NCBI GenBank assembly: GCA_003248395.1
Contig: QFNA01000030.1
Span: 1 to 34,108 of the forward strand
DNA from: Citromicrobium sp.
Lineage (GTDB): Bacteria > Pseudomonadota > Alphaproteobacteria > Sphingomonadales > Sphingomonadaceae
Length of the DNA: 34,108 nt
Reading direction: 5' to 3'
Every line of letters begins with the position of its first letter. Position 1 is the first letter of the stretch. The notes under the pieces were generated by a model. It was not told the DNA's origin and did no database searches. It was given only the letters and a program-made list of their open reading frames with translations. The translations under genes were made by a program, and so were the position numbers. Below are positions 8,607 to 16,431 of the stretch, piece by piece.

Positions 8607-9109
8607 ATCCCCATCACCGCCGCATTCTGCGTCGCATTGAGCGCATATCCGTCGGTCAGCACGCCGACCCCGTCGAACAGCGAGTTGTAATTGACGCGCG
8701 CGCTCACCGTGATCACCGGCGCATCGGGCTCGTTCTTGTAAATGCCCGCATTGTACCCGCCCCCGGCGCAGGTCACGCCCACCGTGATGTCGGCATTGGT
8801 CCAGCCGGGCACGCGCGCGCTTCCGCCCGACGGGCGGCCGGTGCGGGTCACCTCCTTGATCTGCGTTTCGACGCCGCCGGGCACGCTGCCGCCGGTGCAG
8901 TTGATCGCGGTAAAGCTCTGCCTGCTGGCAAAGCGCGCGCCGTCGCGCACGCCCTTCACCACCTGGTGTTCGGTATAGAAATAATACCCCATCTCGATCG
9001 TGCCGAACAGCATGATGACCAGCAGCGGGATCAGCAGCGCCAGCTCCGCAGCAGCGGCGCCGCGCGCATCGCGCGCGTATCGGCGCAGCAGGGGCGTGGG
9101 GCCGCTCAC
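8603..9109 (-). CDS. tadE: TadE-like pseudopilin (168 aa)
   Basis: Starts at GTG 9109, which overlaps the tadG stop as GTGA; this gives 168 residues and puts the hydrophobic helix at the expected distance. Motif RDARG-AAAAELALLIPLLVIMLFGTIEMGYYFY has Gly before the helix and Glu at +5, a good prepilin-peptidase site. The rest is periplasmic, with cysteines in INCTGG and VTCAGG. A second TadE-family gene lies immediately downstream, and the two are only distantly alike. Confidence 0.87.
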   Translation of the reverse strand: MSGPTPLLRRYARDARGAAAAELALLIPLLVIMLFGTIEMGYYFYTEHQVVKGVRDGARFASRQSFTAINCTGGSVPGGVETQIKEVTRTGRPSGGSARVPGWTNADITVGVTCAGGGYNAGIYKNEPDAPVITVSARVNYNSLFDGVGVLTDGYALNATQNAAVMGI

Positions 9110-10653
9110 CGGATCAGATACGGCATGTCGCGCCGCACCACCGAACCGGCCACCTCGCCGCGCGAGCCGGCCTGCGTCTCGCCGATAACTTCGACGTAGA
9201 TTTCCTTGCGCGATGTCGCGGTCGTCGAACGGTTTAACGACGGTTCGACCAGGAATACGTCCATGAACACATGCACCGGCACGCCGGTCGAATTGCCTTT
9301 CACGCCATGCTCGTCGCAATTGATCACCGCCACCGAGAGGCGCCGCCGGTCGACGGTGGATGCGGCCGGCACCAATCCGTCGCCATAACCCATCGCCGGG
9401 CTGCACATCGCATTGCCCTTCAGGGTGTCGAGCACGGTCACCCCGCCGATCACCTTGCCGCGATTTTCGATCTCCCATTTGTAGACATCATATCGCGTCG
9501 CATCGGCGGGCAGGCCGGTATAGGCGCGCCAGTCGGCATGGCTCCACGGCGTTGCGCCGTTCTTGTACCGGCTGCGGAAATAGGCATCGCGGTCCCACAG
9601 GCCATTGCCCATCGTGCCGCAAGATCCGGTGTTGGCCGCGTGGCAGATGTCGCGCGGATGGCCCATCGGGTCGGGCGTGGTGGTCGAGGGCAGCGGGCTG
9701 TCGCCTACTGGCGTATAGGGAGTGCCCGGCTCTTCCGTGCGACATCCGACCCCTACGCCGCGATGGTCCGAAATGCTGTTTGCAGACGCGGTGCAGACCC
9801 CGCCGCTGGGGCAGGCCTTGCTGTCCTCGTAGATGTCGAACCGCGTGTTGAACGCGTCTGCGAAATCGGTCTTGTTACCCGTCTCGGTGTCGACCGTCGA
9901 ATTGCTCTGCTGCGATACGCATTCGCCCGGCGGCGTATTCCACCCCAGCGCGTTTCTGACGTCGGGCATGCCCCCGCCATTACCGGGGACGGTATCGAGG
10001 AATCCGAAATTGCCCGGCGCCCATTTGGTCTTGCCGCTACCCTGCTTGGCGATCAGCCCGACGCCTTCGTAAGCATCCGGATTGAACACACCGCTGCCGC
10101 TGCCCTCGTTCGGGTTGCACATCATCAGCGGCGGCGTGCGGCATAGCGCGCCGCCCAGCCCGGCGACCGCCTCGGCATCGATGTCGCCGCTGAAAGCGCC
10201 CACCACCGGGGTCAGCGCATAATTGGCCGTGCGCGTGACCACCGCCACGCGGATGAACGCGGCGTTTTCGTCGGCACTGGCGCTGCTCGGGTCCAGCCGG
10301 TTGGTATCCGCCTCCGCATCGGCGCGGTTGGCATAGAAATACACGTTGCCGATGCTGACGTTCGTCCCCCCGCCGTCATTGGCGAACAGCGTCGAATTGC
10401 TCACCAGCCCGCCCTGCGCGGCAGAGGTCGCGCGCGCGATCGCGCCGCTTTCCTCGTCGAGCTGCGTCGCCCCCGCCAGCGCGGCCTGGTCCGCGGCATT
10501 CTGCAATTCGGTGTCGAGCGAGGCGAGCCGTGCATAGTCGAAACCGATGCCCGCCATCCCCAGCAATGCCGGCAGGCCCAGCGCGTACATCGCCGCCGTG
10601 GCCCCGCTCTCGTCGCGGATGAATCGACCCAGTACCGTCCTTGCCTTGCTCAC
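9106..10653 (-). CDS. tadG: TadG-like pilus assembly protein (515 aa)
   Basis: Begins with a Flp-like N-terminus (RDESGATAAMYALGLPALLGMAGIGFDYARL) and a TadG signature DTELQNAADQAALAGATQL, followed by a long extracytoplasmic region rich in Gly, Asn and Cys. Compared with the TadE proteins, the position of the +5 glutamate carries Met, so processing by the prepilin peptidase is doubtful. TadG proteins are large, TadE-related minor components. The long insertion (about 170-440) with several cysteines (for example LMMCNPNEGSGSG, ACPSGGVCTAS, DICHAANTGSCGTMG) suggests a disulfide-bonded exposed domain (inference). The lipoprotein gene ends 16 bases upstream. Confidence 0.85.
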   Translation of the reverse strand: MSKARTVLGRFIRDESGATAAMYALGLPALLGMAGIGFDYARLASLDTELQNAADQAALAGATQLDEESGAIARATSAAQGGLVSNSTLFANDGGGTNVSIGNVYFYANRADAEADTNRLDPSSASADENAAFIRVAVVTRTANYALTPVVGAFSGDIDAEAVAGLGGALCRTPPLMMCNPNEGSGSGVFNPDAYEGVGLIAKQGSGKTKWAPGNFGFLDTVPGNGGGMPDVRNALGWNTPPGECVSQQSNSTVDTETGNKTDFADAFNTRFDIYEDSKACPSGGVCTASANSISDHRGVGVGCRTEEPGTPYTPVGDSPLPSTTTPDPMGHPRDICHAANTGSCGTMGNGLWDRDAYFRSRYKNGATPWSHADWRAYTGLPADATRYDVYKWEIENRGKVIGGVTVLDTLKGNAMCSPAMGYGDGLVPAASTVDRRRLSVAVINCDEHGVKGNSTGVPVHVFMDVFLVEPSLNRSTTATSRKEIYVEVIGETQAGSRGEVAGSVVRRDMPYLIR

Positions 10654-10669
10654 TGTCGCCTCCGTCTCC

Positions 10670-10948
10670 TCACTCGGGCCCGGTTCCCTCGGTGGTTGAA
10701 ATCGTGTCGGGCTGCTTCACCGCATCGGTGCGATACCGCTCCACCGCCTGCTGCGCGTGCTCGGCGCTGCCCGCCATTTCGGTGTCGTAAACCGGGTCGG
10801 GGTCGACCACCTGCGCCATCATCGTCTGGCGGTTGGCATCGCCGAACTTCGCGTCCCACGGCTGTTCCAGCAGCGCGTGTTCCGCGCATCCGCTCACGGC
10901 GATCATAGCCGCCAGCGCGCCCGCCAACTTCAGCGTCTCAGAATTCAT
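10670..10948 (-). CDS. Small lipoprotein of the Tad locus, at the usual CpaD position
   Basis: 92 residues with a lipoprotein signal (AAMIAVSGC, Cys21). The mature part contains FGDANRQTMMAQVVDPDPVYD and AQQAVERYRTDAVKQP, which I associate with short uncharacterised lipoproteins found between cpaC and tadG in sphingomonads (from memory). It is far shorter than a classical CpaD/TadD-like pilotin lipoprotein. Its position directly after the secretin gene, overlapping it by 11 bases, suggests it accompanies the outer-membrane secretin, but this is inference. Confidence 0.8.
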   Translation of the reverse strand: MNSETLKLAGALAAMIAVSGCAEHALLEQPWDAKFGDANRQTMMAQVVDPDPVYDTEMAGSAEHAQQAVERYRTDAVKQPDTISTTEGTGPE

Positions 10949-12380
10949 AGTCGTCGCCTCCCTGCTCCATTGTCGCGGGGGCGGTCGGTTCGTGGCTCCG
11001 TCCCGTCGGCCCCTGCGGTCCGGCCAGTTCGGCAGACGTGACGGGGTCGTATGCTTCGCCCAGTGTCGCCGTATCGATCGAATGCGGGTCCTTCACCCGG
11101 TCGGTCGGCAGGCGCACCTGCTCGGGCCGGATCGGGCGGACCAGCCGCGGCGTCACCACGATCAGCAATTCGGTTTCGCCCTTCTGGAACTGGCTCGACC
11201 GGAACAGCGACCCGATGATCGGGATGCTGCCCAGCACCGGCACCTGGTTCACCGTCGTCTGGAAATCCTGCGACAGCAGTCCGGCGATGGCGAAGCTTTC
11301 GCCGTCGCGCAGTTCCAGCGTCGTCGAGGCTCGCCGCGTTTTCAGGCCCGGAATCGCAATCCCGTTCAGCCTCAGCGATGCTGCCGGATCGATCTGGCTG
11401 ACTTCGGGTTCGACGATCAGATTGATCGTGTTGTCGCCCAGCACGGTCGGCACGAAGCCGAGGCTTACGCCGAACGGTTTGAACTCGACCGTGATGCGAC
11501 CGCTGTTGTCGTCATCGCCGCCACCGCCGCCGGATTGCACCACCGGGATGGGGAACTCGCCACCCGCCAGGAACGATGCCTTTTCGCCCGACAGCGCAAC
11601 CAGTGTCGGCTCGGCCAGCGTCTTGGCAAAGCCCTTCTCTTCCAGCGCGTTCAGGTAAACGTCGAAATCGAGGCCCAATGCGCCGAAAGCGGCGTTTACC
11701 ACGCCGAAACTGTCGAAAATGTCCGCCACTTCCAGCACGCCATTCGTCGTGCCTGCCCCCGGCCCCGATCCGAAGATCAAATTGTCCTTTCCGGCAAACC
11801 CGCGCACGCCGATATCCTCGCCGATCTCGCGCCGCACTTCGGCAAACCGCACTTCCAGCATCACCTGCTGGCTGCTGCCTAGCGACACCATGTTCACGAC
11901 CTTGTCGCCGGCATAGGTCCGCGCCAGCTGCACCGCGCGGTCGATCGTGCCGGGGTCGCTTGCGATGCCCGTCAGGATCAGCGAATCGCCGCTGATATGC
12001 GCGTCGATCTCGCTGCCCGGCAGCAATCGCGCGACCTGTCCGCGAAACGCCTCCGCATCGGGGCCGACCGATATGTCCATCACCGACAACACGCGCCCGA
12101 CATGGTCGTACAGCGTCAGGCTCGTCGTCCCCGCCGCCTTGCCCAGCACGTATATCGACTGCTCGGTCAGCGGCACGATATCGGCGATTTCCTCATTGCC
12201 GACCAGCACCTTGGCGATCCGCCGGTCGGCGGTCACCACCTGGCTCTTGTTCACCGGGATTTCCAGCGTGCCCGCATGGATGCCGCCATCGACATATTGC
12301 GCCTCTGCCGGGGCGGCCAGCGCCAGCGCCGTGGCCGCCGTGCCCACCACTGCGGCGCGCAGGATCCGTTCAAATGCCAT
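10938..12380 (-). CDS. cpaC: Tad pilus outer-membrane secretin CpaC (RcpA)
   Basis: 480 residues with signal peptide (about 1-27, ending APAEAQ). Residues 35-110 are the N-terminal pilus/T2SS domain (LEIPVNKSQVVTADRRIAKVLVGNEEIADI), 115-175 a BON-like domain, and 230-430 the secretin domain, with VALSGEKASFLAGGEFPIP, GVSLGFVPTVL and PVLGSIPIIGSLFRSSQFQKGETELLIVVTPRLV, all hallmark stretches of the family. It forms the outer-membrane pore for the pilus. The start overlaps the end of cpaB by 11 bases. A Gly/Asp loop (GGGGGDDDN) sits inside the secretin domain. Confidence 0.94.
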   Translation of the reverse strand: MAFERILRAAVVGTAATALALAAPAEAQYVDGGIHAGTLEIPVNKSQVVTADRRIAKVLVGNEEIADIVPLTEQSIYVLGKAAGTTSLTLYDHVGRVLSVMDISVGPDAEAFRGQVARLLPGSEIDAHISGDSLILTGIASDPGTIDRAVQLARTYAGDKVVNMVSLGSSQQVMLEVRFAEVRREIGEDIGVRGFAGKDNLIFGSGPGAGTTNGVLEVADIFDSFGVVNAAFGALGLDFDVYLNALEEKGFAKTLAEPTLVALSGEKASFLAGGEFPIPVVQSGGGGGDDDNSGRITVEFKPFGVSLGFVPTVLGDNTINLIVEPEVSQIDPAASLRLNGIAIPGLKTRRASTTLELRDGESFAIAGLLSQDFQTTVNQVPVLGSIPIIGSLFRSSQFQKGETELLIVVTPRLVRPIRPEQVRLPTDRVKDPHSIDTATLGEAYDPVTSAELAGPQGPTGRSHEPTAPATMEQGGDDYEF

Positions 12381-13284
12381 CTTGCACCTCCTGCCGCTCG
12401 CCTTCTGTGCCGCGGTACACTGTCATGGTCGGCCCGGTCGGGACCGGCGCTGCGGCGGCGGCCGTCGTCGCGGGTCCGGCTGCGGCGGGCACATATCGCG
12501 CCTGCGCCGGCGTCGCCGCTGCCGCGCTGCTACTGGCGCCCGTTCCGCCGCTGCGGCGGCGTGGCGGGCGTCCGCCCAGTTGCGCCGTCGTCACGATCGG
12601 GTTGGCCCCCATCATCCGGTCTTCCACATTGCGCAGCGCCAGGCTCAGCGTGCCGATGTCCTTCGCCAGCACCAGCTTCTGCGCGCTCGCCGGGTCGACC
12701 AGCATCGTCGCCATTTTCAGTTCCTGCGGCTCGGTCTCGGTCTCGCTCGACCGCCGGTCGATCGCCAGCACCTGGACGTTTTCCAGCACCACCGTCACCA
12801 TCTTGTCGTCGGCATCGGCGCCTTCGACCGGCACGCTGCGCGTCAGGTAGATGTCGACCGCATCGCCCGGCGTCACGAAGCCGGCCACGCCGGTCACATC
12901 GTCCACCGGCACTGTCACCGCGCGCATGTTTTCGGGGATGTTTTCGGATAGCACCGCACGCGACGATATCCGTGAATTCAATATCGGTTCGCCGCGGGCG
13001 ATCGGGCGGATGGCCACGTCCTGCCCGGCAAACCGGCTCATGTCGCGAAAGGCGCCCGGCGGCACCGAATTGGCCGGCCACGACACCATCCGCACCGTTT
13101 CGGGGGTCAGCACCGATCCGAACGCCAAATCCTGCGTCGCCACCGCGACATTGACCAGCTTCTGCTGCTCGGCCACCGCCTCCTGCTGCGCCTCGCGCGC
13201 GCCGAAGTAACTGTTTGCCAGATAGACGGCGATCAGGCCGAGGACGACCGCCGCCGCGATAATGATGATATTACGCCGCTCCAT
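12370..13284 (-). CDS. cpaB: Flp pilus assembly protein CpaB (RcpC)
   Basis: 304 residues: an N-terminal membrane segment (NIIIIAAAVVLGLIAVYLANSYF), a SAF domain (about 45-110, NVAVATQDLAFGSVLTPETVRMVSWP) and the RcpC/CpaB domain with VDDVTGVAGFVTPGDAVDIYLT and LVLAKDIGTLSLALRN. The C-terminal 60 residues are Ala/Pro/Thr-rich low complexity. CpaB is periplasmic and supports secretin function. It is the first gene of the machinery operon, 79 bases after the pilin stop, with a terminator in that gap. Confidence 0.92.
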   Translation of the reverse strand: MERRNIIIIAAAVVLGLIAVYLANSYFGAREAQQEAVAEQQKLVNVAVATQDLAFGSVLTPETVRMVSWPANSVPPGAFRDMSRFAGQDVAIRPIARGEPILNSRISSRAVLSENIPENMRAVTVPVDDVTGVAGFVTPGDAVDIYLTRSVPVEGADADDKMVTVVLENVQVLAIDRRSSETETEPQELKMATMLVDPASAQKLVLAKDIGTLSLALRNVEDRMMGANPIVTTAQLGGRPPRRRSGGTGASSSAAAATPAQARYVPAAAGPATTAAAAAPVPTGPTMTVYRGTEGERQEVQDGI

Positions 13285-13318
13285 CTGCGTCCCCCCTGAC
13301 GACTAGAGAAAGCCTGAG

Positions 13319-13352
13319 AAAAAACGGCCCGCCTTTTAAGTAGGCGAGCCGT
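13319..13352 (-). terminator. Intrinsic terminator/attenuator after the Flp pilin
   Basis: On the minus strand, right after the pilin stop, ACGGCTCGCCT and AGGCGGGCCGT form an 11-bp stem (one G-U pair) with a loop of about 7 bases, followed by six T. It should stop most pilin transcripts before cpaB, giving much more pilin than machinery mRNA, with read-through supplying the operon (inference). Confidence 0.88.
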
Positions 13353-13363
13353 GTCGTACGCTA

Positions 13364-13546
13364 TTAGCAGGTTGAGCCTTTGCTGGAGATACAGCCTGAC
13401 GCAGTGGTCATGGCACCGGAAATTGCATTGCCGAGATTGGTTGCAGCGAGTGCAATACCCGTGCCGACAATCGCCAGAATAAGCGCATATTCGGCTGCCG
13501 AAGCGCCCGACTCGTCGCGTGCGAAATCCTTGAAGAATTTAACCAT
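13364..13546 (-). CDS. flp: Flp-type IVb major pilin
   Basis: 60 residues. The prepilin motif is RDESG-ASAAEYALILAIVG, with cleavage expected after Gly14, Glu at +5 and Tyr at +6 as in Flp pilins; the mature pilin would be 46 residues, almost all one hydrophobic helix. The ribosome site GAGGG lies 9 bases before ATG 13546. It is processed by CpaA and polymerised by CpaF/TadBC. The C-terminus carries two cysteines (C52 and C60), which may form a small disulfide loop. Confidence 0.96.
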   Translation of the reverse strand: MVKFFKDFARDESGASAAEYALILAIVGTGIALAATNLGNAISGAMTTASGCISSKGSTC

Positions 13547-13569
13547 GTTACAATACCCTCAAATCCATG

Positions 13570-13589
13570 TTCGGGATGTCCCTCCCGAA
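13570..13589 (-). promoter_or_regulatory. Stem-loop in the pilin mRNA leader
   Basis: TTCGGGA and TCCCGAA form a perfect 7-bp stem with a 6-base loop, 24-43 bases before the pilin start codon. It may stabilise the abundant pilin mRNA or modulate translation. Confidence 0.5.
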
Positions 13590-13730
13590 TGTTGATCGAT
13601 GGGCCCCGGCCTCTATTTCCGGGCTACCCATGTCCGTGCGGGCATCTGCTACGGAACCGGCGCGACCACTCTTATTGTTTTCCGGCAGTTACGCCGGGTC
13701 GCTACGCTGGTGTCCTCACGGAACCCCTTA

Positions 13731-13759
13731 ATAATCCTCGCCCCGCTGCTGATAGTCAA
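13731..13759 (-). promoter_or_regulatory. Probable sigma-70-type promoter of the pilin gene
   Basis: On the minus strand TTGACT (13759-13754) is followed after 17 bases by GATTAT (13736-13731). Transcription would start near 13725, giving a leader of about 180 bases. Confidence 0.5.
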
Positions 13760-13878
13760 GGCTTTGGCAGCCGATTTGCAACCATATTGCAACTTCAATG
13801 GGTTAGCGCCGATTTCGGTTACTTTTCGCGGTTAATTTGGCAAGACGAGTGACTCGTGCGACACGCTTTTTGGCCTAA

Positions 13879-13894
13879 TTGACGCAAAATTAAC
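13879..13894 (+). promoter_or_regulatory. Possible CtrA-binding site
   Basis: TTGAC-6 bases-TTAAC differs in one base from the alphaproteobacterial CtrA consensus TTAA-N7-TTAA. It lies between the pilin gene and the divergent gene. CtrA controls Flp pilin genes in Caulobacter, so the position is suggestive; a single near-match is weak evidence. Confidence 0.35.
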
Positions 13895-13990
13895 GATAAC
13901 CGCCTAGTGATTCGCAACCGAAGGCAGCCTTTGGCGTTACTGGCTTGCCCAATGCAACCGCAACGTGCAATTTCTGGAATCGGAAACACC

Positions 13991-14751
13991 ATGGACCGCC
14001 CCGACTCCCTTCGCTCGCTTTTCCGGCTCTGGATCGCCCGCGCCGATGCGAAAACCGTGACGTTCGTCGAACGGCTGCCTCGCGCGCTCGAACGCGCCGT
14101 GCCGTGGTGGATATGCGCCTTTCTCGCGCTGGTCGCGCTCCGGATCGCGGCGACTCCCGCCACGGGTCACGCCGCAAGTCGCGGCTCGCGCTGCGCCTGG
14201 GGCAGGTCATCTATCGCCCTGGATACCGCGGGATAGAGCCCGGCCTGCGCCTCACCTTCGTCGGCCGCTGGCGCCAGCTCGATTGGGATACGGCGGGCCG
14301 TCACCCGCTCTACGGCCCCACCGGCTTCATGGCCTCGCTCCTCCTCGGCATGCTCCTCAATGTTGTGTTTCGCTCCGGCGAATTCCTCCTCGCCGTGCCC
14401 GCCATGGGCCATGCCGCGCCCGATTGGGGCCGCGTCCTTTTCCTCGCCATGGCCGCCGATGTCATCGTGATGAACTTCCTCTACGTCACCTGTTTCGTGA
14501 TGGCCCTGCGCTCCGCCCCGATGTTCCCGCGCATGCTCGCGATCACCTGGGGCCTCGACATCGCCATGCAGCTGATGGTCGCGCAGACCGTCCACGCCCA
14601 GGGCAGCCTCCCCGCCGCCGTCGCTGCCCCCCTCGCCGCCCTGCTCGAAGGCAATGTCCAGAAGGTCCTGATCAGCGCCGCGCTCTGGCTGCCCTACCTG
14701 CTCCTGTCCGACCGCGTGAACATCACCTACCGCCGCCGCCTGGCCATCTGA
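13991..14751 (+). pseudogene. Membrane protein gene interrupted by a frame change
   Basis: The N-terminal part reads in one frame from ATG 13991 (MDRPDSLRSLFRLWIARAD, then a membrane segment PWWICAFLALVALRIAATPA) and stops at 14236. The C-terminal part continues in another frame from about 14175 (LALRLGQVIYRPGYRGIEPG, RHPLYGPTGFMASLLLGMLL, AADVIVMNFLYVTCFVMALRS) to 14751 with several more membrane segments. Neither half looks like an artefact, so one gene was probably split near 14150-14200. The loop and membrane pair expected between the two halves also seem missing, so a small deletion rather than a single-base slip is likely (from memory of relatives). I do not recognise a function; it is an uncharacterised multi-pass inner-membrane protein. 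It could also be a sequencing or assembly error. Confidence 0.65.
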
Positions 14752-14927
14752 AATCACGGCACTTTGCGCGCGGGGATTACGTCCGAATGCGCAGTAACGC
14801 GCTGTTTTAACGGATTGTTTTGCCAGACACCGTTCCGCCGCCGAACCTCGGCGCCACCCCTCGCCAATCCCCATTGCGCGTGATAATCCTCGCCCCGGGT
14901 CGCGAATTCGCAAGGGGGCGGGTTTGC

Positions 14928-15587
14928 ATGGACACAGCGCAGAAACTCGGGGCAGCAGCCCGCGCGGCAGGCGCGCTTGCCTTCGCCTGCGCGCTCGCGG
15001 CCATCGTCTGGGGCGCATCGCTCTCTGCCCCGCACCCGCCGCGTTTCCAGCGCTTCGATCTCGTCCCACCAGTGGCTTTCGCCACGCGCCCACGACCTCC
15101 CGCCGATCGCCGCGCCGACCCCGCTCCTGTTGGAAATACCGAGGCGATTCCCACACTCGACCCCTCGGTGTCCGATGCGATTGCAGAGGCTGCCCGAACC
15201 GGCGAAGCGCCCCCGCCGCCCTCTCTCGCCGCAGCCCCGCCCCCGCTCGCCCCGCCTGCCCGCAATGGCGTCATCGCGACCAATTTCGATCTCGGCGCCA
15301 GCGGCGCCACGCCCGAACGGATCGCGGGCGATGCGGTCGTGGTGCGCAAGGTGTTCCGCATGAACGGCGGGGATATCGGCAGCGCGGCAGTCCACGTCGA
15401 CGCCGGATCGCGCCTGCTGGTCGACCGGCAGGATCTCGCCCGGCTGCTGCGCGATACGGGCCGCACACCGCCGCCTGCGCTGCAGGATGCCAGCGGCCTT
15501 GCCACCTTCAACGATCTGCGCAGGCGCGGCATAGACCTGCGCTACGATCCCGGTAGCGACACGATCTCGCTCGCGCTGCCCGACTGA
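14928..15587 (+). CDS. Hypothetical membrane-anchored protein
   Basis: 219 residues from ATG 14928, chosen because a GGGGGCGGG ribosome-like stretch precedes it; a longer frame from 14820 has no such site. It has one N-terminal hydrophobic segment (AAGALAFACALAAIVWGASL), a long Pro/Ala-rich linker (about 35-120) and a C-terminal region of about 90 residues (TNFDLGASGATPERI, FRMNGGDIGSAAVHVDAGS, VDRQDLARLL) that looks folded and periplasmic. I do not recognise the family. It converges with the M23 peptidase gene 22 bases away; a weak TATCT/AGATA stem lies between them. Confidence 0.65.
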   Translation: MDTAQKLGAAARAAGALAFACALAAIVWGASLSAPHPPRFQRFDLVPPVAFATRPRPPADRRADPAPVGNTEAIPTLDPSVSDAIAEAARTGEAPPPPSLAAAPPPLAPPARNGVIATNFDLGASGATPERIAGDAVVVRKVFRMNGGDIGSAAVHVDAGSRLLVDRQDLARLLRDTGRTPPPALQDASGLATFNDLRRRGIDLRYDPGSDTISLALPD

Positions 15588-15609
15588 TTATCTACGCTAT
15601 TTCAGATAG

Positions 15610-16341
15610 TTATCGTGTGGGCCAGTATCGCGCCGGATCGACCGCCACGCCGCCCGATCGCACTTCGTAATGCAGATGCGGGCCGGTCGATCGTCCGGTC
15701 GATCCGACATAGCCGATCACCTCGCCCGCACCGACCGTCTGCCCCGGTCGCACCGCAACTGCCGACAGATGGGCATAGCGCGTCTCGATCCCGCCCGGAT
15801 GCTCGATGGTCACCAGCACGCCGTACCCGCCGGCATGGCCCGCCCGGCGCACTCTTCCGCCCGACGATGCCTGCACCGGAGTCCCCTGCGCCGCCGCCAG
15901 GTCGATCCCGCTATGGAAACTGCGCGTGCCAAAGACCGGGTGCCGCCTCTGCCCGAAACCGCTCGTCAGCCGCGCCCGCGACAAGGGCGCATGTCCGGCA
16001 AAGCGCCCGACCACCGCAGGCCCGCCCATCGCTCGCACCGGTACAACGTCGCGCCCCGCCAGGTCGACGGCGCGGCCATAGGTGATCACCGCGCGGTCGG
16101 TCGCGACAGTCAGTCCGCTCCCAAGGTCTGACGTCGTGTCAGCGCCGCCAAAATCTGTGATGCCAGCTTCGCCCTCAGCGGGCTGAACGGTAGAAACCAG
16201 GAAAACCGGGGTCGCCGAAGCGCCTGCGCCCCCCGTTCCCGCGGGCGCTTCGGCGATGGTTTGCGCCCGTGCGGTGCCGGGCCCTTGCGCCACTAGAGCG
16301 GCAAGGGCCACGGCCGTTATCGCCGCAATGTTGAATTGCAT
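15610..16341 (-). CDS. Secreted M23 family metallopeptidase (LytM-type)
   Basis: 243 residues with a signal peptide (about 1-26, ending TARA). Residues 123-240 are the M23 domain: HSGID gives H143 and D147, H191 follows in RYAHLSA, and the PHLHYEV motif gives H222 and H224, so the zinc ligands and catalytic histidines are complete. Such enzymes cut peptide crosslinks of peptidoglycan in the periplasm. The N-terminal 120 residues are a divergent, low-complexity linker. The ribosome site GGAGGG lies 8 bases before ATG 16341 and can pair with an upstream CCCTCC. Confidence 0.92.
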   Translation of the reverse strand: MQFNIAAITAVALAALVAQGPGTARAQTIAEAPAGTGGAGASATPVFLVSTVQPAEGEAGITDFGGADTTSDLGSGLTVATDRAVITYGRAVDLAGRDVVPVRAMGGPAVVGRFAGHAPLSRARLTSGFGQRRHPVFGTRSFHSGIDLAAAQGTPVQASSGGRVRRAGHAGGYGVLVTIEHPGGIETRYAHLSAVAVRPGQTVGAGEVIGYVGSTGRSTGPHLHYEVRSGGVAVDPARYWPTR

Positions 16342-16346
16342 CGATA

Positions 16347-16370
16347 ATCCCTCCGAGTCGCGGGAGGGAC
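16347..16370 (-). promoter_or_regulatory. Hairpin that could hide the ribosome site of the M23 peptidase
   Basis: In the mRNA, CCCTCC (16368-16363) can pair with GGAGGG (16354-16349) across an 8-base loop, and the next T-A and G-U pairs extend the stem to 8 bp. GGAGGG is the ribosome site itself, so the structure would block translation when folded. Confidence 0.5.
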
Positions 16371-16431
16371 TGTATCATGGCAATCCTGATGCGACCAAAT
16401 CGCTCGCTTTTGCGCGGCGTTCGGCTGCCTG

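Larger units (their letters stand above)
13547..13990. other. Divergent intergenic region upstream of the pilin
   Basis: No gene is supported here; plus-strand frames at 13589-13852 have no recognisable content. It contains the pilin promoter (13731-13759), the pilin leader with its hairpin, a 13-base palindrome ACGAGTGACTCGT at 13845-13857, AT-rich DNA at 13780-13900 and a CtrA-like site. Confidence 0.6.

Noticed and set aside
14880..14900. Copy of ATAATCCTCGCCCCG, also present at 13731
   Set aside because: Fifteen bases shared with the pilin -10 region, but no -35 element at the second site; probably chance.
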